NCBI RefSeq assembly: GCF_037076455.1
Contig: NZ_AP028679.1
Span: 1,131,501 to 1,195,500, forward strand
Source: Desulfoferula mesophila
GTDB taxonomy: Bacteria; Desulfobacterota; Desulfarculia; Desulfarculales; Desulfarculaceae
Direction of reading: 5' to 3'
DNA length: 64,000 bases
Below, one piece after another: positions 57,914 to 64,000 of this stretch (the first letter of the stretch is position 1; each line of letters begins with the position of its first letter). The position numbers were made by a program, and so were the translations under genes. A model generated the notes under the pieces. That model was not told the DNA's origin and made no database searches. It saw only the letters and a list, made by a program, of their open reading frames with translations.

Positions 57914-59134
57914 CTAGGAGTAGGCCCGTTCGCCGTGCTCGGAAAGGTCCAGGCCCACTTCTTCTTCCAGAGTCTCCACCCTGAGGCCCATGATACCGCC
58001 CAGAACCTTGGTCAGAATAAAGGTGACCAGGAACACGAAGCAGATGGTCACCGCCACGCTGACGGCCTGGATGCCGAACTGGCCGGGGTTGCCGTAGAAC
58101 AGGCCCACCGCCTCGTTCACCTCAGGGGCGGCGAACAGGCCGGTGGCCAGGGCGCCCCAGGTGCCGGCCATGCCGTGACAGGCCCACACGTCCAACGACT
58201 CGTCCAGGTTGCGCTTTTGGCGGAAGCGGATGGCGTAGTAGCTGATGGGCGCGGCGACGGCTCCGATGGCGATGGCGCTCAGGGGAGTCACGAAGCCCGC
58301 CGCCGGGGTGATGGCCACCAGGCCCACCACCGCGCCGGTGGCGATGCCCAAGACGCTGGGCTTGCCCGCGTCGGCCCAGGAGACCAGCATCCAGCTCACC
58401 GCCGCGGCGGCGGTGGCGGTGTTGGTGTTCACGAAGGCATAGGAGGCCAGGCCGTCGGCGGCCAGGGAGCTGCCCGCGTTGAAGCCGAACCAGCCGAACC
58501 ACAACAGACCCGCGCCCAGGACGGTGTAGGGGATGTTATGGGGCTCCATGGGGGCCTTGGGGAAGCCCTTGCGCGGCCCGATGGCGATGGCGAAGGCCAG
58601 GGCGCTGAAGCCGGCGGCGATGTGCACCACGGTGCCGCCCGCGAAGTCCAGGGCGCCCATGGCGCCCATCCAGCCGCCGTCGCCCCACACCCAGTGGCAC
58701 AGGGGATCGTAGACTATGGTGGCCCAGAGCACCGCGAAGACCAGGAAGGTCTTGAAGCGGATGCGCTCCACAAAGGCGCCGGTGATCAGCGCCGGGGTGA
58801 TTACCGCGAACATCATCTGAAAGGCGGCAAAGGCCAAATGGGGGATGTTGTCGGCGTAGGGCCCCGGCACGCCGGTGACCCCGCTGAAGCCCAGGTAGCT
58901 AAGGTCGCCGAAGAGACCGGCCACGTTTTTACCAAAGGCCAGGGTGTAGCCGTAGAGCACCCATTGCACCCCGATGACCCCCATCATGATGAACGACAGG
59001 TTCAGGGTGGAGAGGATGTTCTTTTTGCGGACCATGCCTCCATAGAAAAAGGCCAGGCCGGGGGTCATCAAAAGGACCATAGCCGAGCTGGTCAAGATCC
59101 AGGCAGTGTCGCCCGCGCTGATGGGGTTGGCCAT
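57914..59134 (-). CDS. amtB: Ammonium channel
   Basis: Amt/Rh-family channel of 406 residues with 11 membrane segments. The pore twin histidines lie in PLCHWVWGDGG and ACHGMAGTW; the NH4+ recruitment site region is AFFYGGMVRKKN. Start: GAGGAGGGAG 6 bases before ATG 59134; a longer version from 59158 lacks a site. It is followed by glnK and preceded by a sigma-54-type promoter, the classic nitrogen-limitation arrangement. Confidence 0.95.
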   Translation of the reverse strand: MANPISAGDTAWILTSSAMVLLMTPGLAFFYGGMVRKKNILSTLNLSFIMMGVIGVQWVLYGYTLAFGKNVAGLFGDLSYLGFSGVTGVPGPYADNIPHLAFAAFQMMFAVITPALITGAFVERIRFKTFLVFAVLWATIVYDPLCHWVWGDGGWMGAMGALDFAGGTVVHIAAGFSALAFAIAIGPRKGFPKAPMEPHNIPYTVLGAGLLWFGWFGFNAGSSLAADGLASYAFVNTNTATAAAAVSWMLVSWADAGKPSVLGIATGAVVGLVAITPAAGFVTPLSAIAIGAVAAPISYYAIRFRQKRNLDESLDVWACHGMAGTWGALATGLFAAPEVNEAVGLFYGNPGQFGIQAVSVAVTICFVFLVTFILTKVLGGIMGLRVETLEEEVGLDLSEHGERAYS

Positions 59135-59248
59135 GACTTGCTCCCTCCTCAGTAGCAAAAAATTGAACTTGCAAACCTCGAGTCATTATTCAAACCCGCC
59201 GCGAAGCCGGTCGGGCCTCCGCGGCGAGGTGATTTCGCGGTTGTTGAA

Positions 59249-59264
59249 CGCAACCTTGATGCCA
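59249..59264 (-). promoter_or_regulatory. Sigma-54-type promoter of amtB-glnK
   Basis: On the minus strand TGGCAT-CAAGG-TTGC keeps GG and GC exactly 10 bases apart (plus-strand GC 59250-59251, CC 59262-59263). Transcription would start near 59238, about 100 bases before the amtB ATG. No clear NtrC palindrome is seen further upstream. Confidence 0.72.
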
Positions 59265-59641
59265 AAAAAGGAAATTTCCTTAAAAAGCAGGAAAAAATGT
59301 AGGTTACGCGCTGAGTGTCACGCGAGGATGGCAGGATTAATAGTACCGTTTGGTAGCCTTGGCCCGCGCAAGATGGCCTGTTTTGAGGCGATGGAAAGAC
59401 CGGAAAGCGCCCCACCGCGTTTTTTTCGTTTTGGCCTAAAATTGGGTAATCACTAAAAAGTAAAATAAATCGGTGTGATACACGAAAAATATTAATCAGG
59501 CGTACCTCATGGTAGGCTGTAAGTATAAAACATACTGAATGGTACTTTTGCTGGAAGGCGCCGACCAAGGCGCAACATATTTGTAGCGCTAAGCTCGGTC
59601 GCAAGGTTGCAATTTGGTAAGGCGGCCTCCGGTCCCTTTTC
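59265..59641. other. Divergent intergenic region between amtB and hisS
   Basis: About 380 bases of lower-GC sequence between the two opposed promoters. I see no gene, RNA gene or clear repeat in it. Activator sites for the sigma-54-type amtB promoter are expected here but none stands out. Confidence 0.35.
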
Positions 59642-59670
59642 TTGACCACCATACAAATTCCGGGTATATA
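59642..59670 (+). promoter_or_regulatory. Sigma-70-type promoter of hisS-aspS
   Basis: TTGACC (59642-59647), 17-base spacer, TATATA (59665-59670). The leader to the hisS TTG would be about 58 bases, too short for a typical T-box. Confidence 0.7.
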
Positions 59671-59734
59671 TGCAAAATTCCTAGCTCGTCCCCCCGAGGG
59701 ACCAAAAAGCGAGACTTAGAAAGGCGGCGGCGTT

Positions 59735-60988
59735 TTGGCCATTCAGGCGGTCAGGGGCATGAAAGACCTGCTGCCCCCCGAGTCCCCCAAGTGGCGCTTC
59801 ATCGAGGCCACGGCCCGGGAGGTGTTCAGTTCCTTCGGTTTCAGCGAGATACGCACTCCCATCTTGGAACGCACCGAGTTGTTCTCTCGCTCCATCGGCG
59901 AGGAAACCGACATCGTTTCCAAGGAGATGTACACCTTCAGCGATCGCAGCGGCGACTCGCTGACCATGCGGCCCGAGGCCACGGCCGGGGTGGTGCGGGC
60001 CTTTTTGGAGAGCAAGCTCTACGCGGTGCCCGGACCGCACAAGCTTTTCACCATCGGCCCCATGTTCCGCCACGAGCGGCCCCAAAAAGGCCGCCTGCGC
60101 CAGTTTCACCAACTGGACTGCGAGGTCTTGGACGACGCCGGGCCCCAGGGCGATGCCGAGCTTCTGGTCCTGGCCCACCATCTGCTGGAGCGCCTGGGCG
60201 TGCGCCAGGTGACCCTGGTGCTCAACTCCCTGGGCTGCCCCGAGTGCCGCCCCGGCTTCAAGCAGGGCCTCATGGATTATTTCGAGAGCCGCCAGGGCGC
60301 CCTGTGCGAGGACTGCCGCCGCCGCCTGGCCAGCAACCCGCTCAGGGTATTGGACTGCAAGCAGGAGGGCTGCAGGGAGATTTCCCAGGGCGCGCCCCTG
60401 ATCAGCGGCTCCTGGTGCGAGGCCTGCGCCGAGCATTTCGAGGAGGTGAAGCGCCTGCTGACCATGGCCGGCGTGAGCTATGAGACCGATCCCAAGCTGG
60501 TGCGGGGCCTGGACTATTACACCCGCACCGCCTTTGAGTTCAAGACCAGCCAATTGGGGGCCCAGGATGCGGTGGGCGGCGGCGGGCGCTATGATGGGCT
60601 GATAGAGGTCCTGGGCGGCCCGGCCACCCCGGCCATCGGCTTCGCCCTGGGGGTGGAGCGCCTGGCCCTACTATTGGAAGACAACCCGGAGTGGCAAAAG
60701 GGCCCCGCTTTGTTCATCGCCGCCCTGGGCGACGAGCCCCGGGATTGGGCCTTTGGCGCGGCCCAAAAGCTGCGCCGGGCCGGGGTCTGGGTGGAGATGA
60801 GCGCGGCGTCGGCCAGCCTAAAGGCCCAGATGCGCCGGGCCAACAAATCGGGCGCCGCCCGGGTGCTCATCGTGGGCGGCGAGGAACTGACGGCGGGCAG
60901 GGCCCCTCTGAAGGACATGGCCACCGGGGAGCAGCAGGATCTGCCCCTGGAGGAGATAGTGAATCGCCTGATGGCGGCGGGAGCATAA
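59735..60988 (+). CDS. hisS: Histidyl-tRNA synthetase
   Basis: Class II synthetase charging tRNA-His, 417 residues, normal length. Motif 1 region IRTPILERTELFSRSIGEE, motif 2 FRHERPQKGRLRQFHQLDCE, histidine-binding LVRGLDYYTRTAFEF and motif 3 AIGFALGVERL are all present. The start is TTG 59735 (AAGGCGG upstream): the typical N-terminus xIQAVRGMKDLLP begins there, and ATG 59759 would delete it. aspS follows after 1 base. Confidence 0.95.
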   Translation: MAIQAVRGMKDLLPPESPKWRFIEATAREVFSSFGFSEIRTPILERTELFSRSIGEETDIVSKEMYTFSDRSGDSLTMRPEATAGVVRAFLESKLYAVPGPHKLFTIGPMFRHERPQKGRLRQFHQLDCEVLDDAGPQGDAELLVLAHHLLERLGVRQVTLVLNSLGCPECRPGFKQGLMDYFESRQGALCEDCRRRLASNPLRVLDCKQEGCREISQGAPLISGSWCEACAEHFEEVKRLLTMAGVSYETDPKLVRGLDYYTRTAFEFKTSQLGAQDAVGGGGRYDGLIEVLGGPATPAIGFALGVERLALLLEDNPEWQKGPALFIAALGDEPRDWAFGAAQKLRRAGVWVEMSAASASLKAQMRRANKSGAARVLIVGGEELTAGRAPLKDMATGEQQDLPLEEIVNRLMAAGA

Positions 60989-60989
60989 C

Positions 60990-62780
60990 TTGTCTGAACA
61001 ATTCGTATACGACCTGAAACGCACCCACTCCTGCGGCGAGTTGGGCCTCGAGGACGTGGGCAGCCAAGTGGTTCTCATGGGTTGGGCCATGCGCCGCCGC
61101 GACCATGGCGGGCTCATCTTCGTGGACCTCAGGGACCGCGAGGGCATCACCCAGGTGGTGTTCAACCCGGAGGTGGACGAAGGGGCCCACAGCGGGGCCC
61201 ACACCATCCGCAGCGAGTTCTGCATCGCCCTCAAGGGCACGGTGCGTGAACGGCCCGAGGGCATGACCAACCCCAACCTGGTCACCGGAGGCATCGAGGT
61301 CTACGTGGACCAGTTCGAGATCCTCAACCCCAGCAAGACCCCGCCGTTCATGCTGGAGGAGTGGATCGAGGTCAACGAGAACATCCGCCTGAAGTACCGC
61401 TATCTGGACCTGCGGCGGCCGGAGATGTACGCCAACCTGATGCTTCGCCACAAGGCGGCGGCGGCGGCCCGGCGTTATCTCAATGAAAACGGCTTCCTGG
61501 AGGTGGAGACCCCCTTCCTCACCAAATCCACCCCCGAGGGGGCCCGCGACTATCTGGTGCCCAGCCGGGTGAGCCCCGGCAGCTTTTACGCCCTGCCGCA
61601 GTCGCCCCAGCTTTTCAAGCAGCTTCTGATGATGGGCGGGGTGGAGCGCTATTACCAGATCGCTCGTTGCTTCCGCGACGAGGATCTCAGGGCCGACCGC
61701 CAGCCCGAGTTCACCCAGGTGGACCTGGAGATGAGCTTCGTGGCCGAGGACGACGTCATGGACCTCACCGAGGGCCTGGTGGCGAACATCGTCATGGAGG
61801 CCACCGGCCAGCAGGTGAGCCTGCCGGTGCCCCGCATGACCTACGACGAGGCCATCAGCCGCTACGGCCTGGACGCCCCGGACGTGCGCTTCGGCCTGGA
61901 GCTCACCGAGGTTACCGACCTGGTGGCCGGCGCCGAGTTCAAGCTGTTCGCCACCGCGGCGGCCAAGGGGCTTTTGGTCAAGGCCATCAACGGCAAGCAA
62001 ATGGCCGCCTTGAGCCGCAAGGACCTGGACGACCTGACCAGCTACGTGGCCGATTTCGGGGCCAAGGGCCTGGCCTGGGTGAAGATCAAGCCCCAGGGCG
62101 AATGGCAATCCCCCATCGCCAAGTTCTTCACCCCCGAACTGCAACAGGCCATCAACCAGCGCCTGGACGCGGTGGAGGGTGACATCCTGTTCTTCGGGGC
62201 CGACGTGCCCGCCGTGGTGCACGAGTCCCTGGGCCGCCTGCGCCTGGAACTGGCCCGGCGGTTCGAGCTGAACAAGGACAAGGGCCTGACCTTCTGCTGG
62301 GTCACCGAGTTCCCCATGGTGGAATACAACCAGGACGAGAAACGCTGGGAGGCCATGCACCATCCCTTTACCAGCCCGCGCCAGGAAGACCTGGAGCTTT
62401 TGACCAGCGATCCGGGCAAGGTTAAGGCCCGGGCCTATGACCTGGTGCTCAACGGCAGCGAGGTGGGCGGCGGCTCCATCCGTATCCACCGGCCGGACGT
62501 GCAGGCGCAGGTTTTCGCGGCCCTGGGCATTTCCGACGAGGAGGCCCAGGAGAAGTTCGGTTTCCTGTTGGAGGCGCTCACCTACGGAGCGCCGCCCCAT
62601 GGCGGTTTGGCCCTGGGTTTCGACCGGTTGGTGGCTATTTTGGCCGGAGAGCCCTCCATCCGCGAGGTAATAGCCTTTCCTAAAACCCAAAAGGCTTCTT
62701 GCCCCCTCACCGAGGCGCCCTCACGGGTCGCCGCGAGTCAACTTTTGGAGTTGGGGCTGCGCGTGGAAAAGGCGGATTGA
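60990..62780 (+). CDS. aspS: Aspartyl-tRNA synthetase, probably non-discriminating
   Basis: Class II synthetase of bacterial type, 596 residues, with the OB-fold anticodon domain, catalytic core (RYLDLRRPEMYANL; FRDEDLRADRQPEFTQVDLEM), inserted GAD domain and C-terminal motif 3 GLALGFDRLVAIL. The anticodon domain reads RRRDHGGLIFVDLRD: the His corresponds to H31 of Pseudomonas AspRS, which relaxes tRNA recognition (E. coli has Leu). Charging of tRNA-Asn as well as tRNA-Asp is therefore likely, with repair by GatCAB. The start is TTG 60990. Confidence 0.95.
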   Translation: MSEQFVYDLKRTHSCGELGLEDVGSQVVLMGWAMRRRDHGGLIFVDLRDREGITQVVFNPEVDEGAHSGAHTIRSEFCIALKGTVRERPEGMTNPNLVTGGIEVYVDQFEILNPSKTPPFMLEEWIEVNENIRLKYRYLDLRRPEMYANLMLRHKAAAAARRYLNENGFLEVETPFLTKSTPEGARDYLVPSRVSPGSFYALPQSPQLFKQLLMMGGVERYYQIARCFRDEDLRADRQPEFTQVDLEMSFVAEDDVMDLTEGLVANIVMEATGQQVSLPVPRMTYDEAISRYGLDAPDVRFGLELTEVTDLVAGAEFKLFATAAAKGLLVKAINGKQMAALSRKDLDDLTSYVADFGAKGLAWVKIKPQGEWQSPIAKFFTPELQQAINQRLDAVEGDILFFGADVPAVVHESLGRLRLELARRFELNKDKGLTFCWVTEFPMVEYNQDEKRWEAMHHPFTSPRQEDLELLTSDPGKVKARAYDLVLNGSEVGGGSIRIHRPDVQAQVFAALGISDEEAQEKFGFLLEALTYGAPPHGGLALGFDRLVAILAGEPSIREVIAFPKTQKASCPLTEAPSRVAASQLLELGLRVEKAD

Positions 62781-62825
62781 TAAAAAATTGTAGGCTTATA
62801 GTAACCTTTAAATTTGCACCATCTA

Positions 62826-62855
62826 TTGACTTGAGGTTGCTATCAGGCCTAAAAT
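62826..62855 (+). promoter_or_regulatory. Sigma-70-type promoter of the LysM lipoprotein gene
   Basis: TTGACT (62826-62831), 18-base spacer, TAAAAT (62850-62855), in an AT-rich patch after aspS. Predicted leader of about 120 bases. Confidence 0.6.
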
Positions 62856-62979
62856 TGCTTTTAGAGCTTAAAACGTGGCAACTTACGGCTGAGTAACTCT
62901 ACACACCGCTAATGGAAGCGGATAGGCAGCCGGACTCTGAACCTCGCTACTTGGGAGGAACAATAAGGAGGATATGGGA

Positions 62980-63438
62980 ATGACCAGGTTAAAAAAAGTG
63001 TTGCCCTGGATGGCCGTCTTGGCCGCTTTGGGCCTGCTGGGTGGTTGCGCCAACTTGTGTGGAGTGGAAAAGGCTCCGCCCCAGGCGCCCCCTCCGCCTC
63101 CCGCCGTTAAGAAGTGGAGTCCTCCCAAGCCCGCGCCTGTGACGGAAAAGCCCGCCCCCGCGCCTGCGTTGCCTACCACTTACACGGTGGAAAAGTGCGA
63201 CGACCTGTGGAGCATCTCCGCCAAGCCGCAGATTTACAACGATCCTTGGCTGTGGTGCTTGATCTACAACGCCAACAAAGACAAGATCAAAGACCCCAAC
63301 AAGCTTAAGGTTGGGACCGTGTTGACCGTGCCTCGTTCGATCAGCGACGCCGACAAGGCCGACGCGCGCAAGTGCTCCATGAAGTTCCCCAAGTATATGC
63401 CTCCCAAGGGAGCCAAGCGCTACTGCCCGCCTAAGTAA
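62980..63438 (+). CDS. LysM-domain lipoprotein
   Basis: A 152-residue lipoprotein. Signal with lipobox LGGC (lipidated Cys near 23), a Pro/Lys-rich linker (about 32-63) that may span the periplasm, then a LysM-like domain (about 64-117: YTVEKCDDLWSISAKPQIYNDPWLW, DPNKLKVGTVLTVP) for peptidoglycan binding. Cysteines in the domain may pair. ATG 62980 has AAGGAGG 8 bases upstream; ATG 62974 is only 2 bases from it. It has its own promoter and terminator and is probably abundant. Confidence 0.88.
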   Translation: MTRLKKVLPWMAVLAALGLLGGCANLCGVEKAPPQAPPPPPAVKKWSPPKPAPVTEKPAPAPALPTTYTVEKCDDLWSISAKPQIYNDPWLWCLIYNANKDKIKDPNKLKVGTVLTVPRSISDADKADARKCSMKFPKYMPPKGAKRYCPPK

Positions 63439-63457
63439 GCTCCGAACCGGATTCAGC

Positions 63458-63477
63458 GGGCCGCCTTCGGGCGGCCC
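63458..63477 (+). promoter_or_regulatory. UUCG-loop hairpin after the LysM lipoprotein gene
   Basis: GGGCCGCC-TTCG-GGCGGCCC, an 8-bp stem with the very stable UUCG tetraloop, 19 bases after the stop. There is no T run. It probably protects the message 3' end ahead of the true terminator. Confidence 0.5.
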
Positions 63478-63498
63478 GTTACTGCAAAGTACGACCCA

Positions 63499-63548
63499 TA
63501 CCGAAGGGAGCGCTCTTTGACGAGGGCGCTCCCTTCCGGTATTTTTTT
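63499..63548 (+). terminator. Strong rho-independent terminator
   Basis: TACCG plus AAGGGAGCGC pairs with GCGCTCCCTT plus CGGTA (15 bp with one bulged C) around a 12-base loop, followed by seven Ts. It ends the LysM lipoprotein transcript. Confidence 0.88.
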
Positions 63549-63587
63549 GCGGTGGGGAAACTTTATAGCACGCAAAAGAGGTGCGAG

Positions 63588-64000
63588 ATGGCGAACTGGA
63601 ACAATAGCCGCAGAGTGTTGGATCACAAACATCAGCCCGATTATTTAAAATTAGTGGACGTTGCCCAACCGCAATTATTTCGAGATATTTTCCCCTACGA
63701 CGAAGTGTGCCGCACTGATTTCGACCATAAGCTGCTGCCTCTGACCCCGGCCGACGAGTGGTTTATAACCGATACCACCTTCCGTGACGGCCAACAGGCT
63801 CGCCCGCCTTACAAGGCCAAACAGATCGTGGCCATCTACGATATGCTGCACAAATTGTCCGGGCCCAAGGGAATAATTCGCCAAAGCGAGTTCTTCCTTT
63901 ACAGCCAACGGGACAAGGAGGCGGTGGAAAAATGCCTGGCCCTGGGGCACCGCTTCCCGGAAATTACCGGCTGGGTGCGGGCCAAAAAGGAAGAATTGGC
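63588..64000 (+). CDS. HMGL-like acyltransferase, 2-isopropylmalate/homocitrate/Re-citrate synthase type (3' end outside window)
   Basis: The reading frame is open from ATG 63588 to the window end (137 codons seen). GAGGTG precedes the ATG. It contains the HMGL-like catalytic strand DTTFRDGQQARPPYKAKQ (metal-binding Asp, catalytic Arg and Gln), followed by IIRQSEFFLYSQRDKEA and ITGWVRAKKEE. These condense acetyl-CoA with a 2-oxo acid. The N-terminal extension and the RQSEFFLY element resemble what I recall of Re-citrate synthases of anaerobes (oxaloacetate as acceptor) more than LeuA. The rest of the gene is needed to decide. Confidence 0.82.
   Translation, partial: MANWNNSRRVLDHKHQPDYLKLVDVAQPQLFRDIFPYDEVCRTDFDHKLLPLTPADEWFITDTTFRDGQQARPPYKAKQIVAIYDMLHKLSGPKGIIRQSEFFLYSQRDKEAVEKCLALGHRFPEITGWVRAKKEEL

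Noticed and set aside
1-64000. CRISPR arrays, insertion sequences, prophage, integrase sites, rRNA or tRNA genes
   Set aside because: No repeat-spacer pattern, transposase or integrase motif, or tRNA T-loop sequence was found on reading the window.

Overview
The window is high-GC, densely coded DNA from an anaerobic Gram-negative bacterium. It carries about 61 protein genes. I see no rRNA, tRNA, insertion sequence, prophage or CRISPR array. The gene content points to a sulfate-reducer-like member of the Desulfobacterota (Deltaproteobacteria). It includes corrinoid methyltransferases with a reductive activator, a periplasmic six-heme cytochrome with a flavoprotein, an unusual rubredoxin, CGGC, DUF362 and DUF364 proteins, a V4R sensor, sigma-54 promoters and several sulfur-handling genes. 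The taxon is an inference.

Layout. 1-2475: the end of a MacB-like ABC exporter and a small secreted protein. 2617-10296: a sigma-54 activator, then a sigma-54-type promoter with upstream palindromes, then a run encoding a universal stress protein (USP), an SLC13 anion transporter, two cytidylate-kinase-like proteins with BON-like tails, a lone receiver and a histidine kinase. 10306-12552 (minus): TauE/SafE exporter, TIGR02186-type protein and USP. 12783-15428: rubredoxin, UDP-galactopyranose mutase and a glycosyltransferase. 15468-22421: a livJHMGF-type ABC operon ending in an M20 peptidase and an alpha/beta hydrolase.

22434-29807 is a corrinoid methyl-transfer island: ferredoxin-type activator, URO-D-type methyltransferase, corrinoid protein, pterin methyltransferase and DUF1638. 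It is divergent from a GntR regulator that overlaps a second corrinoid protein gene. 30209-34781: a second SLC13 transporter with an added periplasmic domain, and a secreted four-rhodanese protein. 34871-37081 (minus): Tat-exported flavoprotein and six-heme cytochrome. 37434-37646: SHOCT lipoprotein. 37800-41690 (minus): a four-gene sulfation operon (arylsulfotransferase-like, small membrane protein, PAPS sulfotransferase, APS kinase). 41816-47151 (minus): TonB receptor and ECF transporter genes with a TiaS-like protein. 47445-49735 (minus): CGGC, DUF364 and DUF362 proteins.

49890-51557 (minus): V4R sensor and diguanylate cyclase. 51716-54351: TrkA/USP protein and a Kef-type antiporter. 54542-57401: an Rrf2-headed iron-sulfur operon. 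57428-59264 (minus): amtB-glnK behind a sigma-54-type promoter. 59642-62780: hisS-aspS. 62826-63548: LysM lipoprotein. 63588 to the window end: a truncated HMGL-like synthase gene.

How the genes fit together. Sulfur and anion handling recurs (two SLC13 transporters, TauE/SafE, rhodaneses, PAPS synthesis and sulfotransfer). The second theme is one-carbon chemistry from methylated substrates through corrinoid proteins to a pterin. The strongest candidates for undescribed systems are the sulfation operon, the sigma-54 SLC13/kinase-like/BON operon, the GntR-corrinoid gene pair and the TonB/ECF/TiaS-like cluster.
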